Made by a program: the position numbers and the translations under genes. The notes under the pieces are model-generated. The model was not told where the DNA came from. It was given only the letters and a program-made list of their open reading frames with translations, and made no database searches. A stretch of 64,000 nt of DNA from Streptomyces acidiscabies (GTDB taxonomy: Bacteria > Actinomycetota > Actinomycetes > Streptomycetales > Streptomycetaceae): NCBI RefSeq assembly GCF_020010905.1, contig NZ_JAGJBY010000002.1, forward strand, positions 2,108,001-2,172,000, given 5' to 3'. Positions 51,874 to 60,519 of this stretch are shown one piece after another (within the stretch, counting starts at the first letter, position 1; each line of letters starts with the position of its first letter).

Positions 51874-52044
51874 GTGGAGATCCCCCCGAGTGGTGTGAAG
51901 ACGCGTCGCGTCGACGGACGTTCCTTCGACGCGCGGACCTGCTTCGACGTTGGCGTATCCGGGTTCCGAAGAGGTCACGTTCGGGACGCGCCCCGGCCAC
52001 ACCGCGGGGGAAGCGTTGTCAGTCGGGTCTGAGAGGCTGGATCC

Positions 52045-53502
52045 ATGAGCGCAGCAGGTACGGGCGGTACAGGGCAGGTCGTCGTCATCGGAGCCGGGAT
52101 CGCGGGTCTGGCCGCGGCCCACCGGCTGCTGGAGCGCGGGGCGCGGGTGACCGTGCTCGACGCGGCGGACCGGGTCGGCGGCAAGCTCCTGCCGGGCGAG
52201 ATCGCGGGCGTGCGCACCGACTTCGGCGCCGAGTCCATGCTCGCCCGCCGCCCCGAAGGCATCGCCCTCGCCCGCGAGGTCGGCCTCGAAGACCGCCTCC
52301 AGCCGCCCGCCACGGCCACCGCCTCGATCTGGACCCGGGGCACCCTGCGCCCGATGCCCAAGGGCCACGTCATGGGCGTCCCCGGCACCGCCGAGGCCCT
52401 CGCGGGCGTGCTCTCCGAGGAGGGCCTCGCGCGCATCGGGCGGGACAGCGACCTGCCGCGCACGGAGGTCGGCGAGGACGTCGCGGTCGGCGAGTACGTC
52501 GCCGCACGGCTCGGGCGCGAGGTCGTCGACCGGCTCGTCGAACCCATGCTGGGCGGGGTGTACGCGGGCGACGCGTACCGGATCTCGATGCGCGCGGCCG
52601 TCCCGCAGCTCTTCCAGATCGCCAAGGCCCACACCTCGCTCACCGAGGGCGTGCGCGAACTCCAGGCGAAGATGGCCGCCAGCCAGCAGACGGGCCCGGT
52701 GTTCACCGGCATCGAGGGCGGCATCGGGACCCTGCCGCTCGCGGTCGCCGACGCCGTCCGCGCGCGCGGGGGCGAGATCCTCACCGGCACGCCCGCGCGG
52801 GAGCTGCGCCGGGACGCGGACGGGGGGTGGCGGGTCGTCGCCGGGGACCGCGAGCTGCGCGCGGACGCCGTCGTCGTCGCCGTACCCGCACCCGTCGCCG
52901 CCGGACTGCTCGCCGACGAGTCACCGGGCGCCGCCGCCGAGCTGCGGGCGATCGAGTACGCGTCCATGGCCCTGGTCACCCTCGCCTACCGGCGCGCGGA
53001 CGCCGACCTGCCGGCGGGCAGCGGGTTTCTCGTCCCGCCGGTCGACGGGCACAGCATCAAGGCGTCGACGTTCTCCTCGCAGAAATGGGCCTGGGTCGCC
53101 GACGAGGACCCGGACGTCCTGGTCCTGCGCACCTCGCTGGGCCGCTACGGCGAGACGGAGATCCTCCAGCGCGACGACGCCGCCCTGACCGACGTCTCCC
53201 GCCACGACCTGCGCGAGGCGACCGGCCTCGACGCGACCCCGCTGGAGACCCGCGTGATCCGCTGGACCGACGGCCTCCCGCAGTACCCCGTCGGCCACCA
53301 CGCGCGCGTGGCCCGCATCCGCGAACACGTCGCCAAGCTCCCCGGCCTCGCGGTCTGCGGCGCGCAGTACGACGGCGTCGGCATCCCCGCCTGCATCGCC
53401 AGCGCCAACGCGGCGGTGGACCAGATCGGCGGCGACCTCAGCGCGCTACAGGAGCTGGCGGCGAACCCGGTGCAGAGTCTGCACGGGGGAGCGGGAGAAT
53501 GA
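52045..53502 (+). CDS. hemG: Coproporphyrinogen III / protoporphyrinogen oxidase (HemG/HemY/CgoX type)
   Basis: This 485-residue FAD enzyme (GIAGLAAAHRLLERGARVTVLDAADRVGGKL; C-terminal AGAQYDGVGIPACIASA) oxidises the porphyrinogen to porphyrin with oxygen. In actinobacteria the partner HemQ gene, here directly coupled, shows that the coproporphyrin-dependent route is used, so coproporphyrinogen III is the likely substrate. The ATG at 52045 follows a 170-base gap from the divergent DUF4349 gene. It overlaps hemQ by four bases. Confidence 0.93.
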   Translation: MSAAGTGGTGQVVVIGAGIAGLAAAHRLLERGARVTVLDAADRVGGKLLPGEIAGVRTDFGAESMLARRPEGIALAREVGLEDRLQPPATATASIWTRGTLRPMPKGHVMGVPGTAEALAGVLSEEGLARIGRDSDLPRTEVGEDVAVGEYVAARLGREVVDRLVEPMLGGVYAGDAYRISMRAAVPQLFQIAKAHTSLTEGVRELQAKMAASQQTGPVFTGIEGGIGTLPLAVADAVRARGGEILTGTPARELRRDADGGWRVVAGDRELRADAVVVAVPAPVAAGLLADESPGAAAELRAIEYASMALVTLAYRRADADLPAGSGFLVPPVDGHSIKASTFSSQKWAWVADEDPDVLVLRTSLGRYGETEILQRDDAALTDVSRHDLREATGLDATPLETRVIRWTDGLPQYPVGHHARVARIREHVAKLPGLAVCGAQYDGVGIPACIASANAAVDQIGGDLSALQELAANPVQSLHGGAGE

Positions 53503-54239
53503 CGGACATGAGCGAGAACGCCCCCACCACCGAGTCCGGCAGGATCCCCAACAAGGGCAAGCTGGCCAAGGACCTCAACGAGGTCATCCGCTACACCCTG
53601 TGGTCCGTCTTCCAGCTGAAGGACGTCCTCCCCGAGGACCGCGCGGGCTACGCCGACGAGGTCCAGGAGCTGTTCGACCAGCTCGCCGCCAAGGACGTCA
53701 CCGTGCGCGGCACCTACGACGTGTCCGGCCTGCGCGCCGACGCCGACCTGATGATCTGGTGGCACGCGGAGACCAGCGACCAGCTCCAGGAGGCGTACAA
53801 CCTCTTCCGCCGCACCAAGCTCGGCCGCGCGCTCACGCCGGTGTGGTCGAACATGGCGCTGCACCGCCCCGCCGAGTTCAACCGCGCGCACATTCCCGCG
53901 TTCCTCGCCGACGAGACCCCCCGCGACTACGTCAGCGTGTACCCCTTCGTGCGCTCCTACGACTGGTACCTGCTGCCCGACGAGGACCGCCGCCGCATGC
54001 TCGCCGACCACGGCAAGATGGCCCGCGGCTACCCGGACGTGCGCGCCAACACGGTCGCCTCGTTCTCGCTCGGCGACTACGAGTGGCTCCTCGCCTTCGA
54101 GGCCGACGAGCTGTACCGCATCGTCGACCTCATGCGCCACCTGCGCGCCTCCGAGGCGCGGATGCACGTCCGCGAGGAGGTCCCGTTCTACACGGGCCGC
54201 CGCAAGTCCGTGAGCGAACTGGTCGCGGGCCTGGCGTAA
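53499..54239 (+). CDS. hemQ: HemQ, coproheme decarboxylase
   Basis: This 246-residue protein is of the chlorite dismutase-like superfamily in its HemQ form: it converts Fe-coproporphyrin III to heme b using peroxide. Typical features are RYTLWSVFQLKDVLP, VRGTYDVSGLRADADLMIWWHAE, MLADHGKMARGYPDV (with the proximal heme His) and VREEVPFYTGRRK. The distal Arg of true chlorite dismutases is not seen at its place. The ATG at 53499 overlaps the hemG stop; the ATG at 53508 (three residues later) is equally possible. Confidence 0.93.
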   Translation: MTDMSENAPTTESGRIPNKGKLAKDLNEVIRYTLWSVFQLKDVLPEDRAGYADEVQELFDQLAAKDVTVRGTYDVSGLRADADLMIWWHAETSDQLQEAYNLFRRTKLGRALTPVWSNMALHRPAEFNRAHIPAFLADETPRDYVSVYPFVRSYDWYLLPDEDRRRMLADHGKMARGYPDVRANTVASFSLGDYEWLLAFEADELYRIVDLMRHLRASEARMHVREEVPFYTGRRKSVSELVAGLA

Positions 54240-54258
54240 GGCTTCACCGCGTAAAGAT

Positions 54259-55905
54259 TCAACGCAGCCGGCGGGCCGCCTCGCGTACGCGGTCCGTCGG
54301 CCTCGGCTCGGCGTGCGGCGCGCACGCCACCCGGCGGCCCGGGAGGCGGCCCGCCAGCAGGTACGCCTCCAGGTGCCGGTTGACGCACGCGTTCGACGCC
54401 CCGCCGATGCCGTGGCTGCCCGCGTCCCGCTCGGTCACCAGCACCGACCCCGCGAGCCTGCGCCGCAGCTCCAGCGCCCCCTCGTACGGCGTCGCCGCGT
54501 CCCGCTCGGCGGCCAGGATGAGCGTCGGCGGCAGCTCGCCGGGGGCCGTACGGACGTCCAGCGGGCGCTGGCGGGGGGCCGTCCAGAACGCGCACGGCAG
54601 GTTCGACCACGCGTTGTCCCACGTCTCGAACGGCGCGACCCGCGCGATCCGCGTGTTGTCCCGGTCCCAGGTCCGCCAACTCGTCGGCCAGGGCGCGTCG
54701 TTGCACTCCACGGCCGTGTAGACGGCGTTCGCGTTCTCCGCCTCCGCCGCGAACTCCCGCACCGGGCCCGCCTGCCCGATCAGCTGCTGCGGTCTGCCCT
54801 TCAGGTACTCCGACAGCGCCCGCGCGCGGTGCGGCCAGTAGTCGTCGAAGTACGCGGCCTGGAGGAACGCCCGCTGCAACTGCCCGGGGCCGACGACCCC
54901 GCCCGCCGGCTGCGCCGCGAGCTGCGCGCGGGCGCGCTCGTAGCTGCGCAGGACCGCGTCCGGGGTGTCGCCGAGGCCGTACACGTCGTCGTGTTTCGCG
55001 ATCCACTCGCGGACGTCCGTCCAGCGGCTCTCGAACGCCAGGGACTGGCCGAGGTTGTCGCGGTACCAGATCTGCGCCGGGTCGGGGTTCACGACCGAGT
55101 CGAACACCATGCGGCGGACGTGGCCCGGGAACATCGACGCGTACAGGGCGCCGAAGTACGTGCCGTACGACGCGCCCATGAACGTCAGGCCCTCCTCGCC
55201 GAGCGCCGCGCGGACGACCTCCAGGTCACGGGCGTTGTTCAGCGAGTGGTAGTGGCGCAGGGCCTCGCCGGAGCGGTCGGCGCACCCGCGTGCGTACGCG
55301 CGTGCCTGGGCGACGCGTTCGCGTTTGTACGACTCCGAAGGGTGCGTCGGCGACATCGACGGGGCCTTGACGAAGTTCTTCGGGTCCTGGCAGGACAGCG
55401 GCGCCGAACGGCCCACCCCGCGCGGGTCGTAGCCGACCAGGTCGTACGCGGCGGCGATCCGCTTCCACTCCGGGACCAGGCCGATCAGCGGGAAATACAG
55501 GCCCGAGCCGCCGGGGCCGCCCGGGTTGTAGACCAGGGCACCCTGACGGGGTACGCGGCGCTTGCTGTTGCCGGGGTCGCGGTGGGTCGCCTCGACGCGG
55601 CTGACGGTCAGGGGGATACGGGGGCCGTCGGGGCGGGCGTAGTCCAGGGGTACTTCTACGGTCGCGCACTTCATGGCGCCGGGGAGGTCCTCCGCGCCGG
55701 GGCAGGCGCCGAAGGAGAGGCCCTTCGCGGCGGCGCGGGCTGCGGCGAGGGTGGTGCCTCGTAGCTCTGGAGAGCCAGGGGCAGCAGGCGAACCGGGGGC
55801 CGTGAGGGAGCCCGGGACGGTTCCGGGGGCGCCTCCCGCCGGGGCTGCGACGAGGGCGGTCAGGAGCAGGGCTCCTGCGGCCGAGTGGAGGGCGGCGGCT
55901 CGCAT
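54259..55905 (-). CDS. Secreted TAP-like alpha/beta hydrolase (tripeptidyl aminopeptidase family)
   Basis: The 548-residue protein has a signal peptide (GALLLTALVAAPAGGA), a Pro/Ser/Gly-rich segment and an alpha/beta hydrolase domain with oxyanion YNPGGPGGSG, nucleophile Ser246 in MGASYGTYFG, acid in AAERDAATPY and His in AGSHGIGG, the last two inside the TAP C-terminal domain. Six or more Cys are typical of secreted Streptomyces members (SlpD/SlpE-like), which cleave tripeptides from protein N-termini. Start: ATG at 55905 with AAGGGA upstream. It is convergent with hemQ, 19 bases apart. Confidence 0.88.
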   Translation of the reverse strand: MRAAALHSAAGALLLTALVAAPAGGAPGTVPGSLTAPGSPAAPGSPELRGTTLAAARAAAKGLSFGACPGAEDLPGAMKCATVEVPLDYARPDGPRIPLTVSRVEATHRDPGNSKRRVPRQGALVYNPGGPGGSGLYFPLIGLVPEWKRIAAAYDLVGYDPRGVGRSAPLSCQDPKNFVKAPSMSPTHPSESYKRERVAQARAYARGCADRSGEALRHYHSLNNARDLEVVRAALGEEGLTFMGASYGTYFGALYASMFPGHVRRMVFDSVVNPDPAQIWYRDNLGQSLAFESRWTDVREWIAKHDDVYGLGDTPDAVLRSYERARAQLAAQPAGGVVGPGQLQRAFLQAAYFDDYWPHRARALSEYLKGRPQQLIGQAGPVREFAAEAENANAVYTAVECNDAPWPTSWRTWDRDNTRIARVAPFETWDNAWSNLPCAFWTAPRQRPLDVRTAPGELPPTLILAAERDAATPYEGALELRRRLAGSVLVTERDAGSHGIGGASNACVNRHLEAYLLAGRLPGRRVACAPHAEPRPTDRVREAARRLR

Positions 55906-56020
55906 CGGGGTCCCTTCGGTGCACGGCGGCGACAAAAGGGATGTTTGAGGCCGGGTACGGCGGAAGGCAAGCACCGGCGCGGGTGTCGGCGCCAATGCCC
56001 CTGTGCGCCCCCCACCGGGG

Positions 56021-56794
56021 TTACTCGTGCCAGGGGTGCGGCCCGCGCGTGAACGCCGCCCGCAGGTTCGGCTCGTCCAGTGCGCGGATGCCGTGCACGG
56101 CGACCGAGGTGAGGTACGTACGGTCCTGGGCCAGCGTGTCCAGCAGGCGCAGGCCCGCCGGGGAGGCCCAGCGGGTGTACGGCGGGATCTCCACGCGGGC
56201 CATCGCCAGACAGCTCAGCGTCAGCGCCAGCGGGAGCGCGAACCAGAGCGCCACCAGGGCGTGAGGGACGTCCGGCGCGGGCAGCAGCAGCGCCAGCGCG
56301 CCCAGGACGAGGACGGCCGTCGCGGCGGCGCGGACCCCGCGCAGGCCCGCCGCCACCGTCGTCCGCGCCCCGTCCGGCATCGCGAGGCCCGCGCTCACCA
56401 GACGGTCCGCGAGGCCCCGTACGGCGTCGCCGGTCGCCGTGCGGGCGCGGACCGCCGCCATCGGGGACTGGCCCTCCGGGCCGATCGCGCCCAGCACCGA
56501 GCGCTCCATCTCGTCCCGGGCGCGCGGGTCGACGACGGTCGCCCAGCCGGTGTGCGCGAGCAGCAGGCGGTGGTCGCTGGCCATCGACACCAGCGTCAGG
56601 TCGGCGACCCGGGCGGGGCCGCCCGACAGGAACGCCGCCTCGTACAGCGTCAGGCCGTGCGCCGGGGGCGTGTACTCGGCGGCGCGCGCCGCGCTCGTCC
56701 CGACGGTCGCCGCGCGTACGGCGGCCAGGCACAGGCGTGTGCACGCAGCGACCGCGATCGCCCAGGCCAGGACCAGCAGAAGCACCCAGAACAT
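56021..56794 (-). CDS. TIGR04222-type membrane protein
   Basis: The 257-residue protein has an N-terminal helix (FWVLLLVLAWAIAVAA), a soluble domain with the family block LTLYEAAFLSGGPARVADLTLVSM, and two further helices near residues 157-195 (AAATAVLVLGALALLLPA, ALVALWFALPLALTLSCLA). This matches TIGR04222, a family of unknown role often encoded near DUF692 genes. Some members, as I recall, end in a Cys/Gly-rich tail; this one ends RGPHPWHE with none. It is on the same strand as the DUF4142 and DUF692 genes, downstream of them. Confidence 0.78.
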   Translation of the reverse strand: MFWVLLLVLAWAIAVAACTRLCLAAVRAATVGTSAARAAEYTPPAHGLTLYEAAFLSGGPARVADLTLVSMASDHRLLLAHTGWATVVDPRARDEMERSVLGAIGPEGQSPMAAVRARTATGDAVRGLADRLVSAGLAMPDGARTTVAAGLRGVRAAATAVLVLGALALLLPAPDVPHALVALWFALPLALTLSCLAMARVEIPPYTRWASPAGLRLLDTLAQDRTYLTSVAVHGIRALDEPNLRAAFTRGPHPWHE

Positions 56795-56923
56795 GCCGTG
56801 TTTCTATGCCAGATTCCCGTGGTGCCGCCATGCTTTGTTCACGATGCGGACGGAGCGTTGTGGGTATGTAACGTTCCGCCTACCGGGAGTTGGGGGTGCT
56901 GGTGCCCAAGAGGCCCCTGAGGG

Positions 56924-57607
56924 CTACGGGTTGGCCGGAACTGTCAGTGGGGGCGGCGAGTTCGTCGTCAGGTCGCGGGCCAGTGCGTCGAAGTCGACGT
57001 ACCCCGTCGCCTCCAGGATCTTGATGTGGTCCAGGACCGTCGCGTTCGCGTCGTCCGCGAGGTCACGGACCAGGGAATTGCGGGTACTTGCGCGGACCTG
57101 TGCGACGACCGAGAAGATCCTGCCGTGCGCGAGCCGCAGGACGTTCGCGAACTTCCAGTCGTAGCCCGTGCCTTGGGCCTCGTCCAACTCCCGTAGCCAG
57201 CCCTGCTGTTGGTCCGTGGGGCGGTCCGGGAGGGCGAGGTTCAGGCGGGCCGCCACCGTGCGGACCCGCTCGTCCAGGAACGTGTGGCCCTCCACGAGGT
57301 GCTCGCCCGCCGTCCGTACGGCCGTCGTCGTGCCCTTCTGCTGCGCCTGCCTGCCCGCCGGGATCTCCCACAGGCCCGCGAGCCGCACCTTCTCGATGAA
57401 GTCCCGGTCCAGCGCGGACAGCGGGCCGTACTGCGTCGCCACGGTCTGGGCGTTGAGGAGGCTCGGGCTGCTGTCCGTGTCCGCGCGGTCCGCGTACGAC
57501 CAGAGCGGGAACGCCAGCGCCGCGATCGTCAGGGTGAGGCCGACGATGATGACGCCGGTTCCGCTGAGGAGGTTCCTCCCCCAGCTCTCCTGGTGACGCG
57601 CTCGCAT
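56924..57607 (-). CDS. DUF4142 membrane-anchored protein
   Basis: The protein (227 residues) has one N-terminal transmembrane helix (GVIIVGLTLTIAALAFPLW) and an external four-helix, ferritin-like DUF4142 domain (LSALDRDFIEKVRLAGLWEIPAGRQAQQKG, HLVEGHTFLDERVRTVAARL, VLRLAHGRIFSVVAQVR). Function is unknown. The ATG at 57607 has GGGAGG five bases upstream. It lies between the DUF692 gene upstream and the TIGR04222 gene downstream, about 115-130 bases from each, so co-transcription is possible but not tight. Confidence 0.85.
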   Translation of the reverse strand: MRARHQESWGRNLLSGTGVIIVGLTLTIAALAFPLWSYADRADTDSSPSLLNAQTVATQYGPLSALDRDFIEKVRLAGLWEIPAGRQAQQKGTTTAVRTAGEHLVEGHTFLDERVRTVAARLNLALPDRPTDQQQGWLRELDEAQGTGYDWKFANVLRLAHGRIFSVVAQVRASTRNSLVRDLADDANATVLDHIKILEATGYVDFDALARDLTTNSPPPLTVPANP

Positions 57608-57721
57608 GGTGCCTCCCGGGTGTGGCACCGCACTTCGGTGGTTCGTGTGTGTCGGGTGCGGGATCCGTAGTTTACCGGGGGAGGTGTGTGAACGGCCGGA
57701 CAGGGGTGAATGAGAGGTGGG

Positions 57722-59572
57722 TCACCGGCCGGTCAGCGCGCGCACGGTTTTCGCCAGCCGCGACTGGTTCCTCGGCGCCGGGCCCGACCTGTCCAGCCAC
57801 CAGCTCCGCAGGGCCCGGCGGGGGCGGGGCGGGAGCGACTCGGGCTCCTGGAGGAGGTGTTCGGCGAACTCCAGCGCGTCCTGGCGGTAACCGCCGCGCA
57901 GGGGGCGGGCGCTCGCGTAGGCGAGGAACGCGGGGCGGTACTTGGCGCCGAGGATCTCGGGCAGCTCGGGGGCGACCTTCGCGACGACGTCGGCTCGCTT
58001 GGCGGCCAACGCTCGCGCCTGGACGGCGAGTCGGGCGCGGTCGAAGCCTTCGGGGGCGGGGGTGCCGGCGACGAGGGCGGAGAGGAGGGAGGCTTGGGCT
58101 AGGGCCAGGCGTTGGCGGGTGGGGGTGGCCGGGAGGTGGGTGGGCTCGGCGGATGTCGCGGGGCGGTCGGTGAGGGCGTGTGCGGGAGTGGGCGGGGTGG
58201 TGGGCTCGGGCGTGGGGTGGGTGGTCGGCGGCGCCTCTTCCGGGGGCGTCGGGCGTGCTTCCGGGAGGGGCGTCGCTGCGGAGGTTGCCGGGGGCGGCGT
58301 CGGCAGGGTTGCCGGGCCGGCTATCGCCGAGGGCGCCGGGAGCGTCTCCGCCGAGGATGCCGGGCGCGCCCCCGCCGTCGTCCCCGCCATGGCCGTCGGC
58401 CGTACCGCCGCCAACGTCTCCGTCCTCGTCCTCGCCAGCGCCCCCCTCGACACCGCCTCCCTGATCGCCTCCAGCTCCCCCGTCAGCTCCGCCGGGTCCG
58501 GGAAGTTGTCGTCTCGTTCCAGGAGGACTCCGGCCGGGGCCGTGCGGGAGGTGAGGTCGGTGAGGAGGGACAGGACCACGGGCGGGACCGGGTGTGCGTG
58601 CGTGTCGTGCCAGACGCCGTCCTTTTCGAGGCCGCCCGCGACGTGGACGTACGCGATGGCCTCCACGGGGAGTTCGGCGAGCGCGTGGGACGGGTCCTCG
58701 CCCCTGTTGACGTGGTTCGTGTGGAGGTTCGCGACGTCGATCAGGAGCCGTACGCCGGTCCGGTCGACCAGGTCGTACAGGAACTGGCCCTCGGTCATCT
58801 CCTCGCCGGGCCAGGCGAGCAGCGCGGCGATGTTCTCGACGGCGAGGGGGACGGGGAGGGCGTCCTGGGCGATGCGGATGTTCTCGCACAGCACGTCGAG
58901 GGCGTCCCGTGTCTTCGGCACGGGCAGCAGGTGCCCGGCCTCCAGCGCGGCCGTGGCGGTCAGCGCCCCGCCCGCCCGTACGAAGGCGATGTGCTCGGTG
59001 ACCAGCGGCGAGCCGAGCGCCTCGACCCGCTCGGCCAACGCGGCCAGCCGCCCGGCGTCCGGCCGTTCCGCACCGCCGAGCCCGAGGGAGACACCGTGCG
59101 GGACGACGGTGACGCCGCGTGCGCGCAGCCGCTGGAGCGACTCGGGGAGATGCCCGGGGCACAGGTTCTCGGCGACGGCCTCCACCCAGTCGACGCCGGG
59201 CATCCGCTCTATCGCGTCCGCGATCTCGGGCCGCCAGCCGATGCCCGTACCGAGCCGGAACGGGGCGGTGGGGACGGCCGGGGTGGGCCGGGAGGCATTG
59301 GCGAGGGCTGGGGTGCCGGGGTGGGCCGGGGCGTCGGGTCGGGCGGCGAGGCGGGTTCCCGTGCCGTGAGCGGCTGCCCCGTCGAGGTGGGTTCCCGTGC
59401 CGTGCGTGGCCACCCCGTCGAGGTGGGTTTTCGGGCCCTGCGTGGCTGCCCCGGCGAGGTCGGTTTCCATGCCATGCGGGGCTACCCCGTCGAGCTGCCC
59501 GTTCCCGTGCCCGTCCGTCGTCCCCGGCCGTGCCGCTGTCTCCAGCCCCGTGCTCGTTCCCTGTCGCGTCAT
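57722..59572 (-). CDS. DUF692 multinuclear iron enzyme (MNIO) fused to a partner-like C-terminal domain
   Basis: Three parts are visible in 616 residues. Residues ~17-76 are 12-residue repeats. Residues ~105-375 are the DUF692/MNIO TIM barrel with metal-ligand segments GTGIGWRPEI, VPHGVSLGLGG, TEHIAF, AVENIAAL, LLIDVANLHTNHVNRG, YVHVAGG, HDTHAHPV and LERDDN. Residues ~385-485 are a Pro/Thr/Ala-rich linker. Residues ~487-580 (LAVQARALAAKRADVVAKVAPELPEILG, FLAYASARPLRGGYRQDALEFAEHLL) resemble the N-terminal domain of HvfC/BufC-like MNIO partner proteins. Known MNIOs (MbnB, TglH, BufB) modify Cys or other residues in peptides. The ATG at 59572 has a strong GGAGGAGGGG site. No Cys-rich substrate is seen near it. 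Confidence 0.85.
   Translation of the reverse strand: MTRQGTSTGLETAARPGTTDGHGNGQLDGVAPHGMETDLAGAATQGPKTHLDGVATHGTGTHLDGAAAHGTGTRLAARPDAPAHPGTPALANASRPTPAVPTAPFRLGTGIGWRPEIADAIERMPGVDWVEAVAENLCPGHLPESLQRLRARGVTVVPHGVSLGLGGAERPDAGRLAALAERVEALGSPLVTEHIAFVRAGGALTATAALEAGHLLPVPKTRDALDVLCENIRIAQDALPVPLAVENIAALLAWPGEEMTEGQFLYDLVDRTGVRLLIDVANLHTNHVNRGEDPSHALAELPVEAIAYVHVAGGLEKDGVWHDTHAHPVPPVVLSLLTDLTSRTAPAGVLLERDDNFPDPAELTGELEAIREAVSRGALARTRTETLAAVRPTAMAGTTAGARPASSAETLPAPSAIAGPATLPTPPPATSAATPLPEARPTPPEEAPPTTHPTPEPTTPPTPAHALTDRPATSAEPTHLPATPTRQRLALAQASLLSALVAGTPAPEGFDRARLAVQARALAAKRADVVAKVAPELPEILGAKYRPAFLAYASARPLRGGYRQDALEFAEHLLQEPESLPPRPRRALRSWWLDRSGPAPRNQSRLAKTVRALTGR
59345..59488 (-). repeat. Four tandem 36-base units encoding 12-residue repeats
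   Basis: Within the start of the DUF692 gene, residues 29-76 read GVAPHGMETDLA, GAATQGPKTHLD, GVATHGTGTHLD and GAAAHGTGTRLA. A shortened unit (GTTDGHGNGQLD) precedes them. DNA units are 36 bases and similar but not identical, so this is an expanded in-frame repeat. Confidence 0.85.
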
Positions 59573-59681
59573 GTCCCCTCCTCCGACGTTCCGGTCCCCG
59601 TGCGGGTGACGGAGATATGACCCCCGTCACCCCGGGGCGAACCCTCGGAGGGCGCGTTCAGAGGAACATTTGAGGTTGGGG

Positions 59682-60473
59682 TCAGCGCTTCAGCGCCACG
59701 CCCCCGAAGCTGTCGACGTCCCTGCGGTCGCCGTCGTCCGCCGGGGCGCGCCACTCCGCCACCGGCACCAGGCCCGGCTCCAGGAGGTCGAAGCCCTCGA
59801 AGAAGCGCGAGAGCTGGTCCGGGGTGCGGTTGACGCGGGGATTGTCGCCCGCCTCGTTCCAGCGCTCCACCATCGCCCGCATCTCCGCCGCGTGGAACAC
59901 CTCTGTGCTGTCGCAGAACACCAGGTGACTGCCGGACGGGAGCGCCGACTTGAGCTCGCCGACCAGGTCGTACGCGGAGTCGTCCGGGATGTGCGCGGCG
60001 ATGCCGAGGAGCATGAGGGCGATCGGGCGGTCGAAGTCGAGGGTGTCGCGGGCGGCGCGCAGGATGGCCGCCGGATCGCGGAGGTCGGCCTCGATGTAGT
60101 CGGTCGCCCCCTCGGAGGTCCCGGAGAGGAGCGTGTGCGCGTGCTGGAGGACGACCGGGTCGTGGTCGACGTACACGATCCGCGAGTCGGGCGCGACGGA
60201 CTGGGCGACCTCGTGCGTGTTGTCGTGGGACGGCAGCCCGGTGCCGACGTCGAGGAACTGCCGGATGCCCGCCTCACCCGCGAGATAGGTCACCGCCCGC
60301 TTGAGGAACGCCCGCTGGGCGCGCGCGATGTCGACGATCTCGGGGTTCAACGACCGGATCTGGTCGCCCACTTGACGGTCGATCTGGTAACAGTCCTTGC
60401 CGCCGAGCCAGTAGTTCCAGATGCGCGCCGAGTGCGGCACCTCGCTGTTGATCGGCGGACGGTCGAGCGGCAT
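59682..60473 (-). CDS. DUF574-type SAM-dependent methyltransferase
   Basis: The 263-residue protein matches the actinobacterial Methyltransf_19/DUF574 family: N-terminal SARIWNYWLGGKDCYQIDR, SAM motif FLDVGTGLPSHDNTHEVAQ, VYVDHDPVVLQHAHTLL and DFDRPIALMLLGIAAHIPDD. Streptomyces have many copies; substrates are unknown. The ATG at 60473 has GGGAG six bases upstream. It follows the PTH2-like gene (46-base gap) on the same strand. Confidence 0.9.
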   Translation of the reverse strand: MPLDRPPINSEVPHSARIWNYWLGGKDCYQIDRQVGDQIRSLNPEIVDIARAQRAFLKRAVTYLAGEAGIRQFLDVGTGLPSHDNTHEVAQSVAPDSRIVYVDHDPVVLQHAHTLLSGTSEGATDYIEADLRDPAAILRAARDTLDFDRPIALMLLGIAAHIPDDSAYDLVGELKSALPSGSHLVFCDSTEVFHAAEMRAMVERWNEAGDNPRVNRTPDQLSRFFEGFDLLEPGLVPVAEWRAPADDGDRRDVDSFGGVALKR

Positions 60474-60519
60474 GACGACTCCCGGTACGAGCTCTGAGTT
60501 GTGGATCTCACGGTAACTC

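Noticed and set aside
53499..54239. Chlorite dismutase
   Set aside because: The sequence is of the superfamily but coupling with hemG and the actinobacterial HemQ motifs show a heme-synthesis role.
59345..59488. CRISPR-like array
   Set aside because: The 36-base units are directly adjacent with no spacers, lie inside a coding frame and vary at the protein-silent and non-silent positions; they are coding repeats.
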